Assembly (NCBI GenBank): GCA_030606335.1
Contig: JAUWGP010000016.1
Coordinates: 1 to 54,441, forward strand
DNA length: 54,441 bases
Direction: 5' to 3'
From: Caldifarciminota bacterium
GTDB taxonomy: Bacteria; Hydrothermota; UBA3073
Shown: in pieces, positions 33,176-42,939 of the stretch
Layout: each line of letters begins with the position of its first letter
How positions within the stretch are numbered: the first letter of the stretch is position 1
The notes under the pieces: generated by a model
The model's input: only the letters and a program-made list of their open reading frames with translations
The model's database searches: none
What the model was told of the DNA's origin: nothing
Translations under genes and position numbers: made by a program

Positions 33176-35356
33176 ATGAATAAAAAAATATATATATTGA
33201 TATCGATGTTGTTTGTTTTTCTATATCCGAGTTATTTAAAAGCTCAGGTTACAGTTGAAGATATTATCTGGTTCGGACCAAGAACAGGAAATGGTCTTTT
33301 TCCTTTTGAAATCGCAGTTGATACAATATTGGATCGCATTTACATAACTAATCTTGATACTTGGAATGTATCTGTAATCAAAGGAATAACCAATGAGATA
33401 ATCGCCACAATACCAATAGGGGAAAACGCTTGTCATCTATGTATAGATCAGAATACCCATCTCATATATGTAACCCATAATAATTTGATTTCTGTAATAG
33501 ATGGAATGGCTAATTTGGTTATAGATACAATCCTACTGAACCATAACATCAGTGGAATTGCATTCAATTCAAATAATAATTGCATTTACGTTACGACAAA
33601 TCCAACATGGAGTACAGGAAATATCTTTGTGATTAATGCAGAAATTAATACAGTTATAGACACAATAGAAATTGGTGTATCTGCTTCTCTTATTGCGGTC
33701 AATCCCAATACGAACCGTATTTATGTAACTCATCACAGCTATACCAACGGAAGTGTCTCTGTAATAGATGGAGCAACTGATTCGGTTATTGCTGTGATAC
33801 CAGTTAGTTGGTTTCCCTGGGGAGTTTGTGTAAATCCAAATACTAATCGTATTTATGTTGCACATACGCATGGTGGGGGTGGTTATAATAATGTATATGT
33901 TATTAATGGAGCAACTAATTCTGTTATTGCTATGATAGAAGTACATCATTATCTCAAAGGCATTTCTGTGAATACCATTACTAATCGTATTTATACAGCA
34001 AGCGAGAGTTATAACGATATTTGTGTAATCGATGGAGCAACTAATAGTTGGGTAGATACAGTGAGAGTCGGCAACTCTCCCTGCGGTGTTACTGTAAATC
34101 CAAATACTAACAGCATCTATGTGACAAATACAAAAAGCAATAACATCTCTGTGATCGATGGAACGACTGATTCAGTTAACACTACGATAACAACTGGTAT
34201 TCGTCTTTGTGATATTGCTATTAATCCAAATATTAATTATGTCTATGTAACGAGTGAAGACTATAATAATATTTTTGTAATTGATGGAGCAACTCATACA
34301 ATTTCAGATACAATATGGTTAGATGATAAACCTCGTAGTATTTGTGTTAATCCAAATACTAATCGAATCTATACTATACAGGGTAACAGGATTTTCTCAG
34401 TGATTGATGGTTTGACCAATCTTGTTATAGATACAGTAACAATCGGTTATATTTCTTATGATGTTTCTGTTAATCCACTCACTAACCGAATCTATGTGAC
34501 ATATATCACACATTACCCTGACAGTTCAAATTTGTCAGTAATTGATGGGACTAACAATTCGATTATTACCTCAATAGAAGTAAGCAGTACACCCTATGCT
34601 GTTTCTGTAAATCCAAATATTAACTATATTTATGTTGCGAATATGTGGAGTAGCAGTATCTATACGATCGATGGAATGAGTGATTCAATTATTGCTGCAT
34701 TAGCAGTCACCAGTTTGCCTTATGATATCTGTGTTAATCCAAAAACAAATCATGTTTATGTGGCTCATTATTATTATAATGAGGAAACGAACCTTGTTTC
34801 TGTAATAGATGGAACTAATAATTCAGTTTTAGCTACATTAATTACTGGAACGAATCCACATTCTGTTTGCGTAAATCCAGCAAATAATCGAGTATATGTA
34901 GCAAATGAAGGCAGCGATGATGTTTGTGTGATTGATGGGGTGAATAACTCAGTATTAGATATAGTTCCTGTAGGTAAGAAACCTTATGGGGTTGCTGTAA
35001 ATCCCAACAACAATAGGATATATATCACTTGTTACGAAGGTGGAGCAATTTATGTTCTGGAAGATAATTTAGGGATAGAAGAATCTCCTTTTAATCCTGA
35101 ATATTATTCTATTGTTCTAAAAGAAAATCCTGTGAAAGAGAAGGCAATTTTTCATTTGAATCTTTCAGAAGATGTTATGGTTACTTTGCGAATATATGAC
35201 ATAATGGGTCGCTTGGTGGATTTACTGATTAATGAAAGAAGGGCTGCTGGTTTTTATGAAATATCATGGATTCCAGAGGTTAGTGCAGGCGTCTATTTCT
35301 ATGTTATAGAAACAGCACAAACAAAAAAATCAGGTAAGATAGTTTTGATAAGATAA
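33176..35356 (+). CDS. Secreted YVTN/YncE-type beta-propeller with sorting domain
   Basis: 726 aa. Signal peptide about 1-23. Residues about 40-650 hold some fourteen repeats of about 43 residues with the pattern VNPNTNRIYVTxxxSNNISVIDGATDSVIATI, the YVTN beta-propeller signature; enough blades for two seven-bladed propellers. The C-terminal sorting domain follows (NPEYYSIVLKENPVKEKAIFHL, TLRIYDIMGRLVDLL, SAGVYFYVIE). Probably a surface adhesin or binding scaffold. It starts 10 nt after the previous stop, so co-transcription is likely. Confidence 0.88.
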   Translation: MNKKIYILISMLFVFLYPSYLKAQVTVEDIIWFGPRTGNGLFPFEIAVDTILDRIYITNLDTWNVSVIKGITNEIIATIPIGENACHLCIDQNTHLIYVTHNNLISVIDGMANLVIDTILLNHNISGIAFNSNNNCIYVTTNPTWSTGNIFVINAEINTVIDTIEIGVSASLIAVNPNTNRIYVTHHSYTNGSVSVIDGATDSVIAVIPVSWFPWGVCVNPNTNRIYVAHTHGGGGYNNVYVINGATNSVIAMIEVHHYLKGISVNTITNRIYTASESYNDICVIDGATNSWVDTVRVGNSPCGVTVNPNTNSIYVTNTKSNNISVIDGTTDSVNTTITTGIRLCDIAINPNINYVYVTSEDYNNIFVIDGATHTISDTIWLDDKPRSICVNPNTNRIYTIQGNRIFSVIDGLTNLVIDTVTIGYISYDVSVNPLTNRIYVTYITHYPDSSNLSVIDGTNNSIITSIEVSSTPYAVSVNPNINYIYVANMWSSSIYTIDGMSDSIIAALAVTSLPYDICVNPKTNHVYVAHYYYNEETNLVSVIDGTNNSVLATLITGTNPHSVCVNPANNRVYVANEGSDDVCVIDGVNNSVLDIVPVGKKPYGVAVNPNNNRIYITCYEGGAIYVLEDNLGIEESPFNPEYYSIVLKENPVKEKAIFHLNLSEDVMVTLRIYDIMGRLVDLLINERRAAGFYEISWIPEVSAGVYFYVIETAQTKKSGKIVLIR

Positions 35357-35508
35357 TATCACTTGTTCATATGGAGAATTCCCTAATTTTTTAAAGTTGT
35401 TCTTGTAGAGCATTAGCATATTTAATATATGATTAAATCTTCAACCTTGATTTTTTGTTGCACATATAAGAGGCTAGAATATTTCTTTAAAAAGAGGAAG
35501 GAAGTTTC

Positions 35509-37674
35509 ATGCTGAGACTTTTATTTATTACACAAGGACTAATACTTGCGACATTTACAATCCATGCACAACCCTGGATAGAACAAAATCCAGATCCTTT
35601 AAATCTTCGCAGCGTTTATTTTACTGATTGCAATAATGGTTGGGCTGTTGGAATGAGATGGATAGATGGAACTGGTAAAATTTACTACACAAATGATGGA
35701 GGTAAACACTGGTTTTTTCAAGCATCTGGACTTTATAAACGCCTTAAAGGTATTCACTTTGTTGATACAAATAATGGATGGGCTGTTGGGGAATGGGGTA
35801 GAATCTTACATACAACCGATGGTGGTATTACTTGGTTTGTCCAAAATTCTGGGACAAGTAGAGATTTGTATAGTGTTTTTTTCACGGACATCAATACAGG
35901 ATGGGTTGTTGGTGAATACACAATTAGACATACAACTGATGGAGGCTTAAATTGGTATGAGCAATGTCCTGGTTACCGTCTTAGGGATGTGTGGTTTACA
36001 GATTCACTAACTGGCTGGGCGGTTGGATTTGTAGGTGCATTAGATAAGTGCAGCCATACTGCCACTCCAAAAATCCTGCATACCATCAATGGGGGTGATG
36101 ATTGGTATCTTCAACTTCATCAGGGTAACAGGAGCCTTTGGGGTGTCCATTTTATAGATTCAAATATTGGTTGGGCAGTGGGATTCAGGGGAACAATCAT
36201 GCATACCGGAAATGGAGGTGATACCTGGGTAACCCAAGACTCTGTGAATAGCCAACTATTACAAGATGTCTTTTTTACCGATTCAATCACCGGTTGGATA
36301 GTGGGCACCTCTGGTCTCTTCTATACATCAGATGGTGGAAACACATGGCATGATTATAATACCATAAATTATTTTTTATATAGTATATATTTTACTGATA
36401 GAGAAAATGGCTGGGCAGTCGGTGAGGATAGCAAAATCATACATACAGCAGACGCTGGTAGTACATGGACAGATCAAGTTTGTGAAATTTTGAATGATAT
36501 AAATAGTGGTTATTTCGTTGATACACTAAGAGGTTGGGTAGTTGGAGATAGTGGTATAATCATGCGTACTACAAACGGAGGAACTCAATGGGTTCCATTG
36601 GGTGCTATTACCACTAATAACCTTCACTGTGTTTATTTTGCAGATTATAATAAAGGCTGGGTAGTAGGAAAGAATGGTACAATATTGTATACTCCAAATG
36701 CAGGAAACAACTGGGGTACCCTTAATTCAGGAGTCAACTCAGACCTTAACAGTGTCTGTTTCATCAATTCTACCAATGGCTGGGCAGTGGGAGATTCAGG
36801 TATAATTTTATATACAAATAACGGGGGAGGTACCTGGAATTCTCAAATTTCAGGGATTACTAATAAACTTTATAGTGTTTGTTTTATTGATATTTCAAGT
36901 GGCATTGAGGAAAAGGATGAGGACACTTTATCCAACTACAAAGGCTGGGCAGCAGGAGATTCTGGAACTATCTTACACACTGCTAATGGGGGAGAAACCT
37001 GGGATGTACAAACTTCTGGAACTGGATTGTACCTTAGGGGTATCTATTTTTTTGATAATGATAAAGGATGGACTGTAGGAGACTCTGGTACAATTTTATA
37101 TACTACAAATGGTGGCGAAAGCTGGATTGCTCAAACTTCTGGTAGTATAGTAGATCTTAAACATGTTATTTTCAAAAATGAACATTTAGGTTGGGTTATA
37201 GGAAATAATGGAAAAATATTACACACATACAATGGAGGTTCTAATTGGATTTCTCAAAATTCTGGAGTAACTAAAGATTTAAATGATGTATACTTTGTTG
37301 ATTCAGACTATGGGTGGGTAGTAGGAGATAGTGGTATAATCTTATATACCAATACAGGAGGATGGGAAGCTATAGATGAAGATACCAGGTTGTCCAAGAA
37401 TTTTATTTTAACACAGAACTTTCCTAATCCATTCAATCTTCAAACAACGATTAAATACAATTTACCTGACGATAGTAGGGTGACTCTTAAAGTATATAAT
37501 ATATTAGGACAGGAGATAAATATTCTTGTAGATAACTTCAAGCACTCAGGACCTTATGAGGTAACCTGGGATGGAAAAGATAATCTGGGAAGGACAGTTC
37601 CATGTGGAGTGTATTTTATTCGGTTTACTACTGGGGAATACATTGCAACACAGAAGCTGTTAAAAGTAAGATAA
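35509..37674 (+). CDS. Secreted Ycf48/BNR-like repeat protein with sorting domain
   Basis: 721 aa. Signal peptide 1-20; AGGAAGGAAG ribosome site. About fourteen repeats of roughly 43 residues read FTDxxxGWAVGDSGIILYTxNGGxTWxxQxSG, the pattern of Ycf48-like (photosystem II assembly factor) and sialidase-type BNR propellers. One repeat near residue 470 has an insert GIEEKDEDTLSNYK. The C-terminal sorting domain is complete: NFPNPFNLQTTIKYNLPDDS, TLKVYNILGQEIN, PCGVYFIRFTTGEYIATQKLLKVR. The organism is not expected to be photosynthetic; the propeller is a generic surface module. Confidence 0.88.
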   Translation: MLRLLFITQGLILATFTIHAQPWIEQNPDPLNLRSVYFTDCNNGWAVGMRWIDGTGKIYYTNDGGKHWFFQASGLYKRLKGIHFVDTNNGWAVGEWGRILHTTDGGITWFVQNSGTSRDLYSVFFTDINTGWVVGEYTIRHTTDGGLNWYEQCPGYRLRDVWFTDSLTGWAVGFVGALDKCSHTATPKILHTINGGDDWYLQLHQGNRSLWGVHFIDSNIGWAVGFRGTIMHTGNGGDTWVTQDSVNSQLLQDVFFTDSITGWIVGTSGLFYTSDGGNTWHDYNTINYFLYSIYFTDRENGWAVGEDSKIIHTADAGSTWTDQVCEILNDINSGYFVDTLRGWVVGDSGIIMRTTNGGTQWVPLGAITTNNLHCVYFADYNKGWVVGKNGTILYTPNAGNNWGTLNSGVNSDLNSVCFINSTNGWAVGDSGIILYTNNGGGTWNSQISGITNKLYSVCFIDISSGIEEKDEDTLSNYKGWAAGDSGTILHTANGGETWDVQTSGTGLYLRGIYFFDNDKGWTVGDSGTILYTTNGGESWIAQTSGSIVDLKHVIFKNEHLGWVIGNNGKILHTYNGGSNWISQNSGVTKDLNDVYFVDSDYGWVVGDSGIILYTNTGGWEAIDEDTRLSKNFILTQNFPNPFNLQTTIKYNLPDDSRVTLKVYNILGQEINILVDNFKHSGPYEVTWDGKDNLGRTVPCGVYFIRFTTGEYIATQKLLKVR

Positions 37675-37825
37675 TGTATCAGAAAGTTAACTTCCTACAC
37701 CCATACAATCTCTTTCTCTATATTCCCTTAAATTTGGGATTTACACTTCGCTTAAATACATTCGATAGATGTTAAATTGCATCTGTTATGCCAGCATAAT
37801 AGAATCTAACCCCAGCAGGATATGT

Positions 37826-37980
37826 CTGATATCCTGATATTCTGGTATACGTTTTCTTTTACTGATATCCTGATCTCCTGATATGCTTTTTCTTCTACCT
37901 GATCTTCTGATAATCTGATGCCCTTCCAACTGATATCCTGATCTCCTGATATACTGTTTAATAACCTGATAACCTGATGT
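37826..37980. repeat. CTGATATCCTGATCTCCTGATAT tandem-like repeat
   Basis: At least four imperfect copies of TGATATCCTGATCTCCTGATAT and shorter TGATaaCCTGAT units occur between the convergent secreted-protein and ACT-domain genes. The unit is partly self-complementary (GATATC). The gap 37675-38023 has no gene. Confidence 0.7.
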
Positions 37981-38023
37981 ACTATTTTCTTTGGTATTCC
38001 CCATGTTTAAAGATAATCTGAGA

Positions 38024-38458
38024 TTACTCAATCCCTTTTAGAAGTTCTATTACCCTTTCAAAATATCTCTCCTTTATTACCAGGGATATAGAGTTAATGG
38101 ATGTACTTATCAAGTCAATATTTATATCATTATTACCCAGGATTGAGAATATCTCCCCTGCTATCTTCGGTTTATTTGCAAGGCCCTCAGAATAAATGGA
38201 GAGCAATGCCACCCCCTTATCAAAGGATATTCTCTGGGGATAGCGTTCTTTGAGTATACCAACAACATTATCGAGGTCATTTGCAGTAACCGCAAAAGAG
38301 ACATCCATGGTTTTAGAAGGTGCAGGACTGTAAGAAATTAATTCTATATTTATACTATGCTCCCCGAGCATGTCGAAAAGCTTTCCTGCTTCTCCTGGTT
38401 TGTCAGTTATTCCGTGTACGGTTAAGCGGGCTATATTTTTATTTCCCTTTATATCCAT
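38024..38458 (-). CDS. Stand-alone tandem ACT-domain protein (aspartokinase regulatory-like)
   Basis: 144 aa composed of two ACT domains: LTVHGITDKPGEAGKLFDMLGEHSINIELIS (residues about 10-70) and LLSIYSEGLANKPKIAGEIFSILGNNDINIDLIS (about 80-144). These resemble the C-terminal regulatory half of aspartate kinase, without the kinase domain. Such free ACT proteins may bind amino acids or pair with a separate kinase subunit. GGGGG ribosome site before the ATG. Same strand as deoB, 309 nt downstream of it. Confidence 0.82.
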   Translation of the reverse strand: MDIKGNKNIARLTVHGITDKPGEAGKLFDMLGEHSINIELISYSPAPSKTMDVSFAVTANDLDNVVGILKERYPQRISFDKGVALLSIYSEGLANKPKIAGEIFSILGNNDINIDLISTSINSISLVIKERYFERVIELLKGIE

Positions 38459-38767
38459 AAAACCCCCTATATAAAATCAAATATCAAAATGTAAAATGCA
38501 AAATGAATAAAAATCTAAATTTCGATATGGATGTACGTAGACATTTGCTATTAACTTGTAAGTACAAATTCAATTTATGCCAGTCAAAAGGGTCGGTCTA
38601 AGCACTTCCACATTTCTTCTATGGCGACTGGGAAGTCCCTCCTACTAATTACCATCCGTCAAATGACGGACTCCTACCTTTTCTTTTATGTCCTTACTAC
38701 TCGCTACTGGCTACTCGCTACTTTATCTAAACATTAAACATCCAACATTCCACCCATCACCTATCAT
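38459..38767. other. Intergenic region with small repeats only
   Basis: Contains TCAAAATGTAAAATGCAAAATG (like 1850-1870), a hairpin CCGTCA-AA-TGACGG at 38656-38669 (like the one at 1145), and a CTACTCGCTACTGGCTACTCGCTAC run. No gene or promoter recognised. Confidence 0.5.
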
Positions 38768-39922
38768 CTAATCTTGTATTATTTCATTTAAAAAGCTTTT
38801 GCCATTTTCTATCTCTACACCAAAATAGTCTGCAAGTGAGGCTCCAAGGTCGCTCATATTCTTTGTGTTCAGGTCTATTCCCTTCTTTATTCGTTCGCCT
38901 GTTATGATTATTGGTACATACTCTCTTGAATGGTCAGTTGATGGAGTAGTGGGATCGATACCATGGTCAGCAGTTAGAACGAGTATATCATTCCTTTTTA
39001 ATTTTTCCAGACAAGAAGGCAGCCATTCGTCAAAATCCATAAGTCCTTCTGCAAATGCCTCCACGTTATTACGGTGTCCCCAGAGCATATCAAAGTCTAT
39101 GAGGTTTGTAAATATTAGACCTCTATCTATTTTATCCATAACATTCAAGACAGTTTTCATACCATGACTGTTATTTTTGGTGTGGAAGGAATCTGTAAAA
39201 CCTCTATTTCCAAAGAGGTTATCTATCTTTCCTATGTTAATAACAGGAAATCCATTATCTTTCAGTATATCAAGGAGTGTTGGATAGGGAGGAGTGAGTG
39301 AGTAATCCTTTCTTTCAGGTGTTCTCTTGAAGTCGCCTACCTTGCCAATGAACGGTCTGGCTATAACCCTTCCTATGTCAGGAAATAATTTTCTTGCAAT
39401 CTCACACATCCTGTATAATTCATCTAAGGGCACTATGTCTGTATGACAGGCAATCTGAAAAACTGAATCTGCTGATGTATAAATAATTGGATAACCGGTT
39501 TTTATATGCTCTTTACCTAATTGTTCAATAATCACGGTTCCAGAGATGGGTTGACCCCCTATAACCTTTCTATTGATAGCCTTCTCAAACCTATTAATCA
39601 TATCAAGAGGGATACCATCTGGAAATGTGGGAAACGGTTTATTAAGAATTACACCCATAAGTTCCCAGTGACCCGTAACAGAATCCTTGCCCGGTGATAA
39701 TTCCCTCAGTTTTCCATAACAGGCATGTGGTGATTTGAAAGGAGGAACATGCAGTATATCCACTATGTTACCAAGTCCGAGTTTTTGGAGGTTGGGAAGA
39801 GAAAGTGCCTTGTATTCTTTAGCTACATTGGAAATAGTACTACTTCCTGCATCACCATATTTATCTGCATCGGGCAGCTCACCCACACCACATCCATCAA
39901 GTAGAAGTATTAATACCCTCAT
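38768..39922 (-). CDS. deoB: Phosphopentomutase
   Basis: 384 aa, normal length. It moves phosphate between C1 and C5 of ribose or deoxyribose in nucleoside salvage. Alkaline-phosphatase-superfamily metal ligands are visible: LLLDGCGVGELPDADKYGD (Asp9), GKDSVTGHWELMG with the phosphorylated Thr, LIDFDMLWGHRNN, and LTADHGIDPTTPSTDHSREYVP. All motifs are intact. The likely promoter at 40199-40227 gives a long leader of about 270 nt containing one copy of the TCATTGCGAG-type repeat. Confidence 0.95.
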   Translation of the reverse strand: MRVLILLLDGCGVGELPDADKYGDAGSSTISNVAKEYKALSLPNLQKLGLGNIVDILHVPPFKSPHACYGKLRELSPGKDSVTGHWELMGVILNKPFPTFPDGIPLDMINRFEKAINRKVIGGQPISGTVIIEQLGKEHIKTGYPIIYTSADSVFQIACHTDIVPLDELYRMCEIARKLFPDIGRVIARPFIGKVGDFKRTPERKDYSLTPPYPTLLDILKDNGFPVINIGKIDNLFGNRGFTDSFHTKNNSHGMKTVLNVMDKIDRGLIFTNLIDFDMLWGHRNNVEAFAEGLMDFDEWLPSCLEKLKRNDILVLTADHGIDPTTPSTDHSREYVPIIITGERIKKGIDLNTKNMSDLGASLADYFGVEIENGKSFLNEIIQD

Positions 39923-40046
39923 TTTTATTTTTGGTTGTTCTTATACTTTATTAATAAACATAGATGTAAATTTTATTGATTTCTTGTTACCTGTATATGT
40001 GTAATAAACGAAAATGAATTAAAATTGACAATCACTCCTCCTTTTG

Positions 40047-40086
40047 TCATTGCGAGAGCTGATGTATATCAGGTGGAAGCAATCTC
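40047..40086. repeat. Copy of the TCATTGCGAG dispersed repeat
   Basis: GTCATTGCGAGAGCTGATG...GGAAGCAATCTC. A diverged single copy within the deoB leader. Confidence 0.65.
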
Positions 40087-40198
40087 TTTAAATCACTGTT
40101 GTAAAACATCTCATATAAGTCTCTTACAAGTCCCTGTTAAATTAGTTCTTTTGAAATAAAATAAATATGGAATCTTGTTATACTTCTATTCTTTCCAT

Positions 40199-40227
40199 AT
40201 TATATTATAAAACATGTTAAATGTCAA
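40199..40227 (-). promoter_or_regulatory. Likely deoB promoter
   Basis: Minus-strand TTGACA (40222-40227), 17-nt spacer, TATAAT (40199-40204). The -35 box overlaps the stop codon of the deacetylase gene. The interval 39923-40223 holds only this promoter, the leader and the repeat at 40047. Confidence 0.65.
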
Positions 40228-41621
40228 GCAAAATTTGACCTTTCATATAATCTATTTCTATACATGTAAAATCTTGATACAAGTTCTCTTATAAAAAGCC
40301 AGAGCTTGTTACTGTGAGTCACTTTGTGGGGGGGTAGGGAGGGAGCAGATATAAAGTTTAGCTTGGAGATATCTATGTATTTTTCTGCATTACATATTGC
40401 TCGTTTTCCATCAGGTAGTATTATTTCTAAAGGTAGGAGGCTGCTTTCTTTTAGTAATATAGTATTATTTTTAATGGTACAGCTCAGATTATATTTCTCT
40501 CTTTCTCTCCAGCAATCATCTATCTCATCCATGTCAGTTATCCAGATGTCATCATTTTTCTTTACATATTCAATTATCTCTTTAAGGATGTCAAGGTTGT
40601 TAAGGAGAGTAGTAGGGTGACCGTAGATTATTGTGGGTTCTCTTAGATGGTAATTTAAGTCAATAATAGAAATAAAATATTTTTTTACTTCTTGCTTTGT
40701 GTGTTTTGACATATATAGACTTTCTAAACAAATCGGATGAATAGGAATCTGTAAGACATCTCTTTCCAAATAAGGTTTGAAAGGCATGTCATCGTAGGAA
40801 TATGAGAACTCGGATGAATATGAGAATCCAAGTTCCTCTAAGAGCCTTGGAAACTCCTTGTGCCATATTCCATAAGGAGCTGCAAAGCCCTTTGAGCTTT
40901 TACCCGCATCTTCTACTATTTCCTTTGCTCTTTTAATGTTTTCAAAGTTTCTCTTTCTGTCAGCATAGACTGTATGGTTATAACAGTGGATACCAAAACA
41001 ATGATTTCCCTTGAGAATATTATTAATATCGTTTTTTAAGGCAAGGACATTTAGAAAAAAGGTTGCTCTTAATCCCATATTTTGCAGAGAATCCTGCAGG
41101 TTTATTACCTCTCTTGCAGTAGAGAAATCAGTATCTACCCTTAAAGCAAAAAGGGATTTTCCTTCTGGATAGTACCACTTATGGATATAGGGGATGCCTT
41201 TTCTTGAGAATAATTGTCTGAGACAATCTACTACAGTTCGCCTGATACTCCTGGTGTCAATATATGACACAGCCTCATCAGGATATCTTCCAAAGTCAGA
41301 GTAAAAGGATTTTCTTTTCCTTTTATAAGAGTAGTATCCCGGGTCAAAGGAAAGCGCAATTATATATCCTTTTCCAATTTCTCCTGAAAAGTAACCGAAG
41401 TTTCCTGTTTTTACCTTATTAAGCCTTCTTATAATTTCTCCATCGATATATTTTAGTGAAGTAAGTACAAACCCACCACTTTCCAGGAACTCCTTTATTC
41501 CTGTTATCTTTCTATCTACAATCCAGATATCACTTTTCGGGTCGATTGGGATACCCTCCTGACAAAGGATTCTCATCCAACCAGGTTTACCCTCGATGAT
41601 GTTTACGGCAATAAGTTGCAT
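40224..41621 (-). CDS. Polysaccharide-deacetylase-fold protein
   Basis: About 465 aa from the ATG at 41621; the frame runs further upstream, overlapping the DUF763 gene, without a ribosome site. Residues about 1-130 look like a glutamine-amidotransferase/ThuA-type fold (ITGIKEFLESGGFVLTSLKYIDGE). The NodB-type core follows: SLFALRVDTDFSTAREV (metal Asp pair), RATFFLNV, HCFGIHCYNHTVYAD (His-x3-His type metal site), KGFAAPYGIWHKEFPRLLEELGFSYSSEF. It would remove N-acetyl groups from a glycan. No signal peptide is seen, so a cytoplasmic glycan precursor or a different substrate is possible. Confidence 0.8.
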   Translation of the reverse strand: MQLIAVNIIEGKPGWMRILCQEGIPIDPKSDIWIVDRKITGIKEFLESGGFVLTSLKYIDGEIIRRLNKVKTGNFGYFSGEIGKGYIIALSFDPGYYSYKRKRKSFYSDFGRYPDEAVSYIDTRSIRRTVVDCLRQLFSRKGIPYIHKWYYPEGKSLFALRVDTDFSTAREVINLQDSLQNMGLRATFFLNVLALKNDINNILKGNHCFGIHCYNHTVYADRKRNFENIKRAKEIVEDAGKSSKGFAAPYGIWHKEFPRLLEELGFSYSSEFSYSYDDMPFKPYLERDVLQIPIHPICLESLYMSKHTKQEVKKYFISIIDLNYHLREPTIIYGHPTTLLNNLDILKEIIEYVKKNDDIWITDMDEIDDCWREREKYNLSCTIKNNTILLKESSLLPLEIILPDGKRAICNAEKYIDISKLNFISAPSLPPHKVTHSNKLWLFIRELVSRFYMYRNRLYERSNFA

Positions 41622-41667
41622 ATTTTTAAATTTTAATATGTAATTTTGATATTTGCAATTTGATTTT

Positions 41668-42723
41668 TTATATGCTAAATCTGTGCAATCTCTTAAGCGT
41701 CGATAACTCCTCATTCCTTCCCAGTTTTGCGGATTTTATTGCCCTTTCAAGTATTGAAATAGTCTTTTCATAACCTTTCCCGTCAACGGGATATGGATAA
41801 CCATCCTTTCCACCATGTGCATAGGAGAATCTTGCAGGGTCAGTAAAATCAGGAGCTGTCCCATATAGTAATTCAGAAAGGAGTGCAAGGGCTCTTAAAG
41901 TCTTCGGTCCAACTCCCCTGATAGCAAGAAGTTCTTCGAAATTTTGAGGTGCCCTCTCGTATGCCTGTATAAATATCTTGTGCAGTTTTTTTGGGTTTAT
42001 ATCAGATGTTAGAATCGGATGCCTTTCTGGTAGTGTGAGGAGTTCTTGTTCGGTTTTATCCGGGTGTTCTCTGGATAGCTCTGAAATCTTCGTTCTTGCA
42101 TCACTTGATTTTTTAGACACAAGATTTAATATTTTATTCTCAGTCTTTGGTGATATTATACCGCTGTGTGGCTCACATACGAAATCTATGTCGCCGGAAA
42201 GCCAGTGGTATCTCCTTGCGTATCTATTAACAAGGTTCATACCCTGTTGAATAACTGCCCAGTTTCCATCATGAGTAAAGAAAAACATATGCTGGTAAAT
42301 CTGGTATCCATCCTGGACTGCTGAGGAATCAACCTTGGCAGACATCCTTGATGCATAGACAAGTTGCTCAAATTGTGTGTTTATTAGAGATGCCTTTTCT
42401 TTTATCTCAACAGGAGTCTTTCTTGAATGTGCTCCCTTACCACCTGCAATGAATAAACCCAGGTCTTTCTCCTGTTCCTTTATGCCCTCCTTTAGTGCTG
42501 CACATGCAACAGTTGTGAGTCCTGAAGAGTGCCAGTCAAAACCTAATATACAGCCCAGAGACTGAAACCATAATGGTGAAGAAATCTTTTGCAGGAATCC
42601 CTTAGTTCCTTCTTCCTCAACTATACATATGGTAATACACCTTGCAAGCTTCTTCATCTTTTTAAAAAGCCATGCAGGTGCCTTACCACCGTGTAGAGGG
42701 AGATTTATAGTTCCAGTTTTCAT
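41668..42723 (-). CDS. DUF763 family protein
   Basis: 351 aa. The N-terminal half has the family hallmark MKTGTINLPLHGGKAPAWLFKKMKKLA and LGCILGFDWHSSGLTTVACAALKEGI, with conserved His and Asp. Near residue 255-285 a helix-hairpin-helix (NFEELLAIRGVGPKTLRALALLSELLYG) suggests DNA contact, and FSYAHGGKDGYPYPVDGKGYEKTI closes the family pattern. Function unknown; the HhH part suggests a nuclease or DNA-repair connection. It has its own promoter at 42763-42791. Confidence 0.87.
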   Translation of the reverse strand: MKTGTINLPLHGGKAPAWLFKKMKKLARCITICIVEEEGTKGFLQKISSPLWFQSLGCILGFDWHSSGLTTVACAALKEGIKEQEKDLGLFIAGGKGAHSRKTPVEIKEKASLINTQFEQLVYASRMSAKVDSSAVQDGYQIYQHMFFFTHDGNWAVIQQGMNLVNRYARRYHWLSGDIDFVCEPHSGIISPKTENKILNLVSKKSSDARTKISELSREHPDKTEQELLTLPERHPILTSDINPKKLHKIFIQAYERAPQNFEELLAIRGVGPKTLRALALLSELLYGTAPDFTDPARFSYAHGGKDGYPYPVDGKGYEKTISILERAIKSAKLGRNEELSTLKRLHRFSI

Positions 42724-42762
42724 AATATTTTCAGTTAATCATCTTAGATTTAGTCAATCTTT

Positions 42763-42791
42763 ATTTTACCACATTCATATATAATTGTCAA
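42763..42791 (-). promoter_or_regulatory. Promoter of the DUF763 gene
   Basis: Minus-strand TTGACA (42786-42791), 17-nt spacer ending TGTGG, TAAAAT (42763-42768). Leader about 34 nt. Back to back with the hicBA promoter. Confidence 0.72.
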
Positions 42792-42839
42792 GAACTTTAT
42801 TAGAGATTTCTAAAAAAGTCCAGAAAAAGAAATTTTTTC

Positions 42840-42868
42840 TTGACAAACCGCAAAAAATTTGTTATTAT
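42840..42868 (+). promoter_or_regulatory. hicBA promoter
   Basis: TTGACA (42840-42845), 17-nt spacer, TATTAT (42863-42868). Leader about 65 nt. HicB antitoxins usually repress their own promoter, so an operator may overlap here, but I see no clear palindrome. Confidence 0.65.
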
Positions 42869-42939
42869 ATAGATGACACACGGACAATTTAATTTAGGAA
42901 AAGTATTGATATAAGTTTAAATATATAAGGAAGGTTTTT

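Noticed and set aside
35509-37674. Photosystem II assembly factor
   Set aside because: Only the repeat resembles Ycf48; signal peptide, length and sorting tail indicate a surface propeller protein.
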